Below the pieces are notes generated by a model. That model saw only the letters and a program-made list of their open reading frames with translations, was not told the DNA's origin and did no database searches. This document shows positions 1-10,037 of a DNA stretch of 64,000 bases, in pieces (position 1 is the stretch's first letter; the number at the start of each line of letters is the position of its first letter). The stretch spans positions 7,518,001 to 7,582,000 of the forward strand of contig BSBM01000636.1 of the NCBI GenBank assembly GCA_027924585.1, given 5' to 3'. Both the position numbers and the translations under genes were made by a program. This DNA comes from Larix kaempferi (Eukaryota; Streptophyta; Pinopsida; Pinales; Pinaceae).

Positions 1-276
1 CAGTGCATTCATTTAAATAATGCACCGAGTTTGACCCGTGTCGTATCATTTTTAATTGTTGCATAAAAATTCAAAAGTCGTTTTTCGTGTCTCAGTTCTT
101 TGCTCCCGGTGCGTTACATTTACTGTAATGCACTGGATTTACCATGACACATCGTTTTATTTTTTTTATTTTTTTACAAAAACGAAAAAGCCGATTTTAG
201 TATTTCGATTCTCTGTTACCGGTGCGACATATTGGAATTAATGCACCGGTACGGTTTTGTCACTGACGCACCGAGG
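1..276. repeat. Degenerate ~110-bp tandem repeat with GTGC/GCAC hairpins
   Basis: Two and a half diverged copies of a unit of about 110 bp lie head to tail from the window edge. Each unit boundary carries a short inverted repeat built on GGTGC and GCACC: 2-26, 106-136 (CCGGTGCG ... TGCACTGG) and 218-250 (ACCGGTGC ... GCACCGGT, a perfect 8-bp stem with a 17-bp loop). A further half-site, GACGCACCG, lies at 265-273. The spacers are T-rich and share the order TTTCGTGTCTCAGTTCTT / TTTCGATTCTCTGTTAC just before each hairpin. The array may continue to the left of the window. No coding potential is seen. Confidence 0.6.
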
Positions 277-933
277 AGTTTAATGTATACAAGCCAACCG
301 AAATCAGATTTATTCCCTTTTAATATATTTTTTTCGTATTTTGAAGGTGTGTAATTTGTTTGTATAATATATTGATAGCGTATGTATTTAATGGTATATG
401 TTGTTTATTGATAGAAAATGCATGCTATGAGTTTAATGAACAACAACTTTAATCAACATGATGGGAGAACATTGATAATTACAAAGAAGGCAAGTGCTTT
501 TAATTAATTTCTATATTTAAATTAATTTGTTTGAATTATTTATAAAGTTAACTAATATGTATTGGTTAATTTGTGACATGCAGTGCCAAAAAATGAGGAA
601 GCTCGATAATATTCTTACTAAATTAACTCCAAAAGAGCGTAAAACATTGATGGACAAGTTGTAGATGGATGAATTAGGTGAATAAAAATTAAGTCAATAT
701 GAATTATTTATTGAAATATGAGTAATAATGTACTTAATTAAGAATACTCACTAATATGTTTCAAATAACGTAATTCACATATGATGAATGTTATTAGGTA
801 CTAACAACAACATAAGTCCATGTCATCATAAGATTTTTTTTTTTTGGAAGATGCAAATGATGATCAATTGGTCCTTAGCTCATCTGGAGTGGTGCTGGAA
901 GTTAATAGAAGGGGCAAATAATTTTATAATACT

Positions 934-1143
934 ATGAGGGATTTAGTGGAAAGAACACACATATGTACTTTTCACTTACAATACAAAAACCAATCAATTG
1001 ATTTAAAGAATGAGGTCATATGTAAACTACAAGAGGTATTCCCAAAGCAATGGTCAATGAGACCTATTAGGCTTGCAATAGCAAAAACATACAACAACAA
1101 AAAAAACATTCAAAAGATAATATTCCTAAACATGTCTATGTAG
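934..1143 (+). pseudogene. Unrecognised 69-codon ORF, weakly transposase-like
   Basis: The ORF is Lys/Asn-rich and has the pattern ...LKNEVICKLQEVFPKQW...AIAKTYNNKK. This loosely recalls the N-terminal region upstream of plant En/Spm-type transposases (hydrophobic/aromatic helix, then W...K...K). Upstream, short in-frame islands near 590-665 read as a Lys/Leu-rich helix (KMRKLDNILTKLTPKERK) broken by a TAG. An A/T-rich stretch separates the pieces. No catalytic residues or zinc ligands are visible. It could equally be chance coding. Assignment rests on composition and spacing only. Confidence 0.2.
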
Positions 1144-1677
1144 AATATGTATCTAAAACTATTACAATAATTTTAATTCTATCATATTTATTTTTCATAT
1201 CAATGGAGAAATAGTTTAATGTCATTTTACATTTTCAGGAAGATTATGAGAATCCCAAAGGATGAACGAGGTGATATGCGAAATGTGCCAGTAGAGATAT
1301 CCAAGAAAGTGTACATATGATGTTGAGATGAGCTGCTCACCTTAGTTAGCGCTAGATATGATGTAAAAAATCCTTGCATAGGGGATGCAGGGATACTCTT
1401 GGCATGGCATGGAAATGGAAGGACAATTGAGCAAAGCCATGGGACTTTTTGGAAACATATCAGAACAAGACAACATGGATATCGTCCACACCACTCTCGA
1501 ATACATTCCACGATGCTGGTTTTGATTTTGCTGGTATTGGCGCTGTACACAGTAGCTTGGAGAGGCTTGGGGTCATGGTTCTTTCACTTTCCCTTTCTAT
1601 CTCTCCACTTCAACTGCCTACCTCCCTTTAACAGATCGAAGTTGATAAGGGGTATCTAACATCTCTACGATGGGTAG

Positions 1678-1754
1678 GAGGTTGTCTACACTGAGAAGGA
1701 GGCCACCATGGGCATGAGGTTGTTTGCACTGAGAAGGAGGCCACCATCACGAGG
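1678..1754. repeat. 38-bp tandem duplication
   Basis: Two copies with a 38-bp period, each starting GAGGTTGT and containing CACTGAGAAGGAGGCCACCA. They differ at a few positions (TCTACA/TTTGCA). The duplication lies just upstream of the PHD-like relic. Confidence 0.8.
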
Positions 1755-1853
1755 AACGATTACATTATTATGGCCTACATAGACCACTATCTCTTATGAC
1801 TGGGGAGGAACCATGCTTAAGGTTTTTAACGAGATGATGGGCAGGAAGGATGG

Positions 1854-2051
1854 ATGTTCTCATGGGAAAGAAGGAAGAGAATAACTCCTCTCTTTGAAAA
1901 TGACGAAATCTGCAACATCTATCATGTTGGTGGAACGTTGATACTGTGTGATCATTGCCCATATTTGTTCCATTTAGAGTGCATTCAAATGAAGATTATC
2001 CCTGTAGGAAATTTTTATTGTCCAAGTTGTTGTTGTGTTTTGTGTGGATGC
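1854..2051 (+). pseudogene. Decayed PHD-finger fragment (IDM1/ROS4-like)
   Basis: A 66-codon ORF carries most of a C4HC3 PHD finger. The visible ligands are Cys in DEIC, the pair CDHC, HLEC (His and Cys) and the pair CPSC. These are followed by CCCVLCG, which matches the extended Cys-rich tail of plant IDM1/ROS4-type PHD-acetyltransferase proteins (known pattern: LICCD..P..FH..C, then P.G.WYCP.C.C..CG). The second zinc ligand of the first pair is Tyr (ICNIY instead of ICxxC), and Trp before YCP is Phe. No acetyltransferase domain follows: the frame stops at once and downstream sequence is repetitive. In intact relatives the finger reads histone tails in the nucleus; this copy is unlikely to fold. 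The family call rests on motif spacing. Confidence 0.55.
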
Positions 2052-2445
2052 TGATACATAAGGTGTTATATTTTTTCCACCTGAACTACTTGAAGAAGAT
2101 CCAAAAATTGTTGCAGAGATATCCATTTAGGAAGCTTGTCGAAATAAGTTAGATATGGTCTTGTTGAGAATGTTGTGCAGCAAAGATATTCCAGACATCA
2201 GTATTCGAGGGAGAGAAAACAAAGTTACTCCCTAGACTTTTAGAGGATAAAAAGTCATTTTCGTAGGGAGGTTTGATCTACGAGGATCTCCACATCCATC
2301 AGAGTTTGAAGGTGTGCATTTCTGTCAAACTATTCAATGATCAACGAAGAGCTTGCAAGAAGCTTTCCCACACAATTTGAACAAGGACAAAAATACTTCA
2401 TTTGCTAAAGATATTGCTCATTGAAATTTTGGGTGACAAAATGTG

Positions 2446-3660
2446 TCACATAAATAATTAAATGAAAGGGATCTAATACATTTAAGAGATTATGTATTTT
2501 TCATTTAATTTGTAATGGAAACTAACACGAAGCATGAGAAAGCTACGTAGGCATTATGGCTTCGTAAAATATTTGGAAGTTGAGGTTCTCAAGATATGGT
2601 TGAGGTATTCATGAGATGTTCATGGATATTGTTGAGATTCTCTCTTAACTTATTTGATTGTAATAGTGCTTAGACCCTAATTTTGTAGATCTAGAGATTT
2701 GTCCTCTTCTTAGTTGTCGAGATAGTTTCAACTATGGAGAATTATTTAAACTCTTTGTTGGGAAGAGAGTTTGAAAGGGACTTTGGAGAGGCTCTTTTGA
2801 TGAGAATCGTTTGAGAGACTCTTTGGAGAGTCTTTTGTAATCTCTTTGAGAGATATGGAAATCAAGCAAAAGGCTTGTTTGTAGCCACAATATGAAAGCA
2901 TTTGTAAATCTCAAGATGATATAATGAGTCACATATTATGATATCTCTGTGTGAGAGCCCAGGATGGGACAAAGAGTCACATATTGTGAGATCACTGTTA
3001 GAGAGCTCGGGATGGGACATTGAATCACATATCGTGAGACCTTCACAAAGGAGGATACTTAATGTGTGAAGTTCCAGGATGGAACAACGAGCCACATATA
3101 GTAAGACCTCTTTAAGAAGAAGGATATACAATTTACGTGAGAGCCTTTTTTCCTTTGTAGACCCGTCCCAAGATGGGAGAATGAAGTCATTTCCGAAGGT
3201 GAATTAATAAAGTGGATCATGGATTAGGAAATTCCCAAGACGTAGCCACATATTTGGTGAACTCTATTATCAAGTCGATTTGTGTAATATTTTATGAGCT
3301 TGATGTTTAAATTCAACTGTTAATGTTGATTTTTAATTGTTATGTCAATTTCTATGTTAATGATGGGAAATTGAGAATTTTGATAAAGCATCCCCATTTT
3401 CAGATCATAAGACCTCGAAGGATGATGATGTGAGAAAACGATCCAAAAGTTATCATGGATTTGTTGATAGAAACTACAACTCATTTTCTCCTTGACAAAC
3501 AAGGTATGCTATTTAAGAGTTATTTTTATTGATTTTATTTCTAATGCAAGTTCAATTATATTATTTATGTAGATTGTTATTTTCAATCTAATGTATTGTG
3601 ATATTAACTATACCATCTTTCTGTAGTCCAAGGTTCTACAAGGAATCTATACATAACACA
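2446..3660. repeat. LTR-like non-coding DNA with irregular degenerate repeats
   Basis: Non-coding DNA. 2750-2850 is rich in GAGAGACTCTTTGGAGAG-type short inverted motifs. From 2925 to 3185 a module recurs about four times with uneven spacing: AGTCACATATTGTGAGA, then GAGAGC and GGATGGGAC (GATGGGAC-like words at 2963, 3011, 3078 and 3172). The segment starts TGTGTCACATAAAT near 2444, which could be an LTR edge. I could not find a matching right edge or target duplication, so it is called only repetitive and LTR-like. Confidence 0.4.
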
Positions 3661-3899
3661 CGTGATATTGTTGATTAGGCTGTCATTGATGCCAACAATG
3701 TCTGGTCATTCATGCCAACAGTTAAGTCTTGGTGCCCCTTGTGGAGCCCCTGAGGGTTAGTAGTTGATTAATGGTTGTCTGTGTCAGAGGAGACCTTTTG
3801 ACTTTGTCCAAGCCCAAGCTTGAAGCCCTTGGAGGCCTTGGGACAATGCCAAAAGCCCTGGCTACCCATTAACTTGGTTGAGTACCCCTAAGTTGGATC

Positions 3900-4022
3900 T
3901 TAAACCCTTGTTCTTTAAAAGATCAATAGCCCACACATTTGTGGTAATGAAGCCCTTAAACCCTTGTTCTTTAAAAGATCAATAGCCCACACATTTGTGG
4001 TAATGAAGCCCTTAAACCCTTG
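3900..4022. repeat. 56-bp exact tandem duplication plus partial third copy
   Basis: Units begin TTAAACCCTTG at 3900, 3956 and 4012. The first two are identical over 56 bp and the third stops after 11 bp. The word AAGCCCTT recurs throughout 3730-4350, so the duplication sits in a larger AGCCCTTG-rich degenerate repeat. The long minus-strand reading frame across it has no recognisable product. Confidence 0.9.
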
Positions 4023-5389
4023 GGCCCTCATATTGTCCATAAACCCATAATGATACCCTTGTAATTGTGGGGCCTTGCACTTATGATGGTGTCCTTGGCT
4101 CATGATGATAAAGCACTTGGAACCCTTCTCCTTGGGGTCATTGATACCCTTGGTTATCAAAGACTTGTTGAGAATCCCTAATTGAAGATTCCCTCATGTG
4201 AAAGCCCTTAAATATATGATGAAGGCCGTGCATGATTGTGTAGCCCTCCTACAACCCACAAATTGGTCATATGCCCATAAATTTGGTTATGAAGCCCTTA
4301 TACTTAACCTTAACATGTTGATGGTTGTGAAGCCCTCCAAGATGGTGATGTGGCACCTCCTCAAGACTTGAAATCATTAGCTTGGTCCTTGATGATGAAC
4401 TCGTTGAAATCAAGCTTGTTGAATACTTTGGTGGTCATAATTTGATATATAAAACAGCTGTGATGAAGTGGCATTGACAGCCCTAAGTCCAAAGTCCTTA
4501 AAATATGTAAATCAAATATATAAGTGTAAATAAAATATATAAAATCATTTTATTAAATTATGATGACATGGCAAACAAGTCGGCTCAGTCAATGATAAAA
4601 TATAAAGATAAAAATACAAAATAAAAATAAAATAAAATGAAATCTTATGGCAGGTCGGCCCAACTTTTTAAATGGTTAAACAAATAATTATTAATTGTTA
4701 AAAGGATAGGTCGGCCCAGTAAAAAACATGGAAAATGTGTATTAATACCAGCCAACGTTCTCATTTATTTGGACAAGCTGAAAGTTTAATTGAAGCTCCG
4801 AATTTCGCGGGTACTGTAGCAGCTACAGTGAACAATTTTCTTTTCTTTTTATAATCTGATTTTGGTTTAACCTACTGAGGCAGCCACAGTAAAGATAAAA
4901 GTTAGCACCTTTAAGCTCTGAATTTCGGTGACCAATTGAAGAGATTGTGGCAGCAGCAGGACATTGAAGTGTGAGTGTGCTTTGACAGTGTAAGGTGCTC
5001 TGAAATTCGGGTTAACAGAAGTCACTGTGGCAGCTGCAGCATGAATATAGTGTCTGATATGTGATCTGAAATTCGGGTACAACAAATACACCTACAGGAA
5101 CCACAGTCAGGGTTTTCAAATGAAGTTTTTCAAGCTTTGTTCTCTCTGAATTTTGGATAATAGACTGCTGTATGTGAGACTATTTACAGTGATCCACAGA
5201 CATGAGATAAGAAGGATCAAACTCAGATTTTCGATGTGTTGAAGCAGGGTAGACTTAAGTAATTTTTATGCTTTAATTATTCTCTGTTTTTCGGGCATAC
5301 TAAGGCAGCATCAACTACAACTGCAGGCATATATATCAGATGTATACAGTAGAGTATTGAATCATTGATGATGAAGTATGCCATGATGA

Positions 5390-6700
5390 TGTTTATGAAT
5401 GTTGACTTGCACAACTAAGAATGAGGGATGATGTAAATAAACAAGTGAAACAATTTGACAGAGATGAGCAGTAGTTTGTACAGTGGTGTATGAACAATAC
5501 AGTGAAGTATACAGCAGTGCATGTACAATGATACATACAGTAAAGTATACAGTGGTGGGAAATGTGGAGCAGTGATATGCATGATATGACATGATACACT
5601 CAATGATATAATGCATGAGATGATGATGCATGATGTACTCATACAGTGGTAGCAGTTTTGGGCATAAGCAGACTGCTTATTTTTAAGGTTTTAAGGCAGC
5701 AGCAGTAAGAGGATACAGAACAAGTCTTACAGAAAAGTATCAAAGGTCATCCACAGTGATTGTTGATGAACAGTATTGATGTCCAAAGAATGATGACCAG
5801 CTTGACCAGCATTATTAATGAGCAGTAGCATTTTGACATGGCAGTATAGACACATACAGGTTGATGAAACAGTGGTATGTTTAGTATTCTTCACACAGTA
5901 ACATATACTCAGTGATATGATGACATGATCAGTGATATGCTCAGTAGGCTCAGATTACTCAGTGATATGATGATATGACAGTGATATGCACAGTAACTTG
6001 TATGTTCAATGATATATGCATGATATATTTAAACAGTGGCATATACATATGTACTTAGTAATATTTAAACAGTGGTATGTTCAGTAAAACACACTCAGTG
6101 GCATGACAATTAGTACACAGTAATATATGTATGATGAAACACAGTGATAAATGCTCAGTTTATGTATGAAGTGCTAGAGATGTTTACACAAAGATGTGCT
6201 CAGTTTGATATGCTCAGTGATGTTTACACAGTGATACTCAGTGATGTATGATGAAAACACAATGTATAGAATTATAAATGATGCATTGACGACAATAGTA
6301 CAATGGTGAATAGTGGTAATTAGAAGTGAGTACATTGGTTCAGTTGAGCAGCATTAGCACATACTACTACATGTGCATTTGGTCTGACTCATATTGGCTA
6401 AGTTGTATGAGCAGTTGGTTTGACTCAGGTGGACTGAGTCTCGTGTACGGTTGGTTGAACTCAGATTGACTAACTCGAATGATGTGAACAGCAGATTGAT
6501 TTATATAGACAGATTGATTGCTACAGCTAGATCAGACAGATTGATTGTACAGGATGATGAACAGTGTGGCACAGTTGTTATGAGCAGTGGTCAGTTAATG
6601 AGTAGTGAACAGTTGATGAGCAGTGAATGAGCAGTGAACAATTGATGACAGTGGTCAGTTGATGAGCAGTGACAATGGTTGAGCAGTGTGGTGCAGGTGT
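5390..6700. repeat. CAGTGATATG-type low-complexity tract
   Basis: About 1.3 kb is composed of irregular iterations of CAGTGATATG, CAGTGGTATG, GATGAGCAGTG and GATGATATGA words, giving strong strand asymmetry (C-poor on the plus strand). Minus-strand frames of 70-90 codons here are low-complexity His/Ser/Tyr/Cys strings and are not genes. It lies inside the candidate copia LTR. Confidence 0.75.
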
Positions 6701-6794
6701 TGGTTAATAGGTCCGCAGGATTAGTGCGGTTGTGATTCAGCAGTATCTATCTTCATATCAGGGTGGTAGGACGGGGCAAGGAAATCTAGGGAGC

Positions 6795-6920
6795 TAAGGC
6801 TTCCTTCAAGTTGTAGCCTGTAAACCAGGGGGATGTAGCCTCCTTCCAGTTGTAGCTAGAGAATTGAAGTCTTTGTAACAAAGGGGGTTGTTGCCTCCTT
6901 CCAGTTGTTGTTGGTAAATT
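6795..6920. repeat. Three degenerate copies of a CCTTCCAGTTGTAGC module
   Basis: GCTTCCTTCAAGTTGTAGCC, GCCTCCTTCCAGTTGTAGCT and GCCTCCTTCCAGTTGTTGTT start at about 6799, 6838 and 6892. Each is followed by a GGGGG-containing or T-rich spacer. They lie just upstream of the LTR TTTCCACGTAAAAATC landmark, so they are probably part of the LTR. Confidence 0.6.
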
Positions 6921-7209
6921 ATTATTATAAAGGCTTCCGTGGTTTTTTCCCCAGGACTTGGGTTTCCACGTAAAAATCTTGTGTACTGTGTTTTGCTATG
7001 CTTCCTATGTGATGATGATATGATGATATGATGATAGGTGATGATGAGCTGCAATTTTTAATAATGTTGATGATATAATGATAATGTGGTAATACATTAA
7101 TGAATGATGTATTGAAGAAGCAGTTGATGATTGTTAAAGTTGAAAAAGTAATAAAAAGCTATACACACTGTTCACCCCCCCCCCTCTCAGTGTGCTCGGT
7201 GTGTCCAAC

Positions 7210-7880
7210 AATCGATGTCTCTAGAAACCACCATGGCATGCTTAGGAATTCGTAAATTTATTGTTTGAGTATTTATATGGATGAGAGATGAAATTGCATA
7301 GATGGATTAAATTATGTTGTTATCTCATGGTTTGTGCAAAATATACGATCATTATCACTCTTTTTGTTGAGTCTTATAGACTCATGTAATTACTAGTTTC
7401 ATCAATAAGGAGGTTATCAATTTCATTTTGAAGCTATGTGACCCAAAATTAATCTCAAATTGGTGGTTAATGACTATGTTGAACCTCTAATACAAAATAT
7501 TAATGGAAGACCTCATCGTGAGGCATAAAAGCCTAACATGATTTGTACATTTTGTGTACATGTAGGCGCTCTACCAAGGAGTTCCCTCTATAGTTTGATG
7601 GTAGGCCTTGAAACCCTAGTGCAAGCTATGACACACACACACTATCTATCACAAACACTTTGATCATCATAACTTTAGTGATCCCTTTTAAACACTTATA
7701 GTGTAGCAGTAGTAGATATTGTACAATACACACTTCATTCTTGCACCTCTTGAATACTTTTTTACATGCATGGAACACATCATATTTTCATTTTAATTCT
7801 AGGTTTAGGATGATCACTTGGATTCAACAAAAAATTTAGGTCAACTATACAATCATGGGATACCTTCCATAGTGTTCCTC
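7210..7880. other. Non-coding spacer, nothing recognised
   Basis: AT-rich single-copy-looking DNA between the candidate LTR and the satellite array. A short (AC)n run (TGACACACACACAC) occurs near 7630. No ORF, RNA gene or element edge is visible. Confidence 0.5.
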
Positions 7881-10037
7881 TAGGTTAACTGCTGAAACTC
7901 CTCAACCTTGGGATCGAGGGTAGTGTGTCCATGTTGAACATACCCAAACAAACATGAAGGAGCTTACAAAAATCAATTCCCATGCTCAGTTGGGTTTTTA
8001 TGCCCTAATGACATACTCACCAGGTGTCCCTAAAAGGCTTAAGGAGGTGACATGTAACTCGCGATAAAATGATGACCGTGGATCGGATCAATGAACCGTC
8101 GACTCCATTGGGCTCATGACAATGCATTCCATTTAGGGGCACCTCTATCCCATGGGTCCATCGCTCGGTGCTTGTCTTGTGTAGTGATCTCATGAACTAG
8201 GTTTTTTCTTAGTAAGAAACTATGTAATTTTGCAAGATTAGGTCGACTGTTGAAACTCCTCAAGCTTGGGACTGTGGGTTGTTTTCCCATGTCCAACATG
8301 GAAAAAAACACATGTAGGATCCTACAGAACTCAGTTCCAATGCCTAGTTGGGTTTTTATTCCATAAAGACAGATTCACCAAGTGTCCCTAAAAGGCTTAA
8401 GGAGGTGACCTGCAACTTGCCATAAAATGATGACCATGGATCAGATAGAAGAACCATCAAGTCCATTGAGCTAATGACAACGCATTTTAGCTAGGGGCAC
8501 CTCTCTCCCATGGGTCCATCTCCAAATGCTGATTTTGTGTAGTGATCTCATAAACTATGGGTTTGCTCAATAAGAGACTATGCAATTTTGCAAGATTAGG
8601 TCAATTGCTAAAAATCCTCAACCTTGGGACCGTGGGTAGTGTTACCATGTAAAAATTGAACAAACACACATGCATGAGCTTATGAAACTCAATTCCAATG
8701 CTCGATTGGGTTTTTGTGCCCAATGACAGATTCACCAAGTGTCCCTAAAAGGCTTAAGGAGGCAACCCGTAACTCGCCATAAAACAATGATCGTGTCTTG
8801 GATATATGAACCGTCAACTCCATTGGGATTGTGCTAATACATCCCATGTAGGGGAATCTCTCTCCCATGGTTCCATCGCTCGATGCTTGTCTTTTGTAGT
8901 GATCTCGGGAACTAGGGTTTTGCTTAGGAAGAGACTATGCAATTTTGCAAGGTTAGGTCAACTGCTGAAACTTCTTGACCGTGGGATTGTGGGTAGTGTT
9001 CCCATGTCAAACATGAAAAAACACACATGCAAGATATTACGAAATTCAATTCCGATGCTCAGTTGGGTTTTTATGCCCTGATGACAGATTCACTAAGTGT
9101 CCCTAAAAGGCTTAAGGAGGTGACCTGCAACTCGCCATAAAACGATGACCGTGGCTCGAATTGATGAATCGTCCACTCCATTGGGATCATGATAATGCAT
9201 TCCATCTAGGGGCGCCTCTCACTTATGGTTCCATCACCCGGTGCTTATATTGTGCAGTGATATAAGGAACTAGGGTTTTGCTCAGTAAGAGACTAAGCAA
9301 TTTTGCAATATTAGGTCAACCTTTGGAAATCCTCGACCTTGGGACCATGGGTAGTGTGACCATGCTGAACATGCCCAAACACACATGCAGGAGATTATGG
9401 AACTCAATTTTGATGTCTGATTGGGTTTTTATGCATTGATGATAGGTTCACCAAGTGTCCTTAAAAATCTTAAGAAGGCAACCTGCAACTTTCCATACAA
9501 CGATGACCGTGGATCGAATCGATGAACCATTGACTCCTTTGTACTTGTGAAAATGAATTCTAAGTAGGGGCACATATCTCCCATGGGTCCATAACCTAGT
9601 GCTTATCTTGTGCAGTGATACAATGAACTAAGGTTTTGCTCAGTAAGAAACTATGCAATTTTGCAATATTAGGTCAACTGCTAAAAATCCTCGACCTTGG
9701 GACCATGGGCAGTGTTCCCATGTCAAACATGTCCAAACACACATGAAGGAGATTAGAAAATGCAATTCCGATGCCTGCTTGGGTTTTTATGCCCTAATGA
9801 CAAATTCACTAAGTGTCCCTAAAAGGCTTAAGGAGGTGACTTGCAACTTTCCATAAAATGATGATCATGGCTCGGATTGATAAATCATTCACTCCATTGA
9901 GCTCATGACAATGAATTACATCTAAGGTAACCTCTCTCCCATGGTTCCATCACTCGATGCTTGTCTTGTGAAGTGATATTAGGAACTAGGGTTTTTCTTA
10001 GTAAGAGACTATGCAATTTTGGCACAATGAGGTCAAT
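7881..10037 (+). repeat. 358-bp satellite array, six head-to-tail units
   Basis: The anchor word GTGTCCCTAAAAGGCTTAAG (or a one- or two-base variant) recurs at 8024, 8382, 8739, 9097, 9455 and 9813, giving periods of 358, 357, 358, 358 and 358 bp. Other landmarks keep the same register: TTAGGTCAACTGCTGAAA, CAGTTGGGTTTTTATGCCC, CCATAAAATGATGACCGTGG and CTCCCATGGTTCCATC. Identity between units looks like about 80-90% by eye, with the 9455 unit most diverged. The array begins near 7881 (TAGGTTAACTGCTG) and dissolves at about 10037. ORFs of 65-91 codons inside it sit in different registers in different units and are not conserved, so the unit is not a gene. The period is about twice 179 bp, near two nucleosome repeats, but I see no internal 179-bp periodicity. 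Confidence 0.95.

Larger units (their letters stand above)
3669..7209 (+). mobile_element. Candidate Ty1/copia-type long LTR, solo or truncated
   Basis: The 3' part shows features typical of plant copia LTRs: a TTTTTTCCCCAGGACTTGGG block followed by TTTCCACGTAAAAATCTTG (about 6940-6980), and a C-run before CTCTCAGTG close to a CCAACA end (7176-7209). A plausible left edge, TGTTGATTAGGCTGTCATTG with TGCCAACA repeats, begins at 3669 and pairs with the TCCAACA right edge (TGTTG/CAACA). Between them are only low-complexity and tandem repeats; no ORF resembles gag or pol. No primer site follows the right edge, which argues for a solo LTR. Flanking 5-mers (GATAT, ATCGA) do not match, so the left edge is uncertain. 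Confidence 0.45.

Noticed and set aside
5362-5642. Three overlapping minus-strand ORFs with CysHis-rich strings that look zinc-finger-like
   Set aside because: They come from CAGTGATATG-type low-complexity DNA. Spacing of Cys and His is irregular.
8114-9856. ORFs of 65-91 codons on both strands in the satellite array
   Set aside because: They are not kept from unit to unit, and stops appear at different places in each unit.
7881-10037. Regular direct repeats considered as a CRISPR-like array
   Set aside because: Units are 358 bp with no short conserved repeat and variable spacer pattern, and the genome is a plant's.
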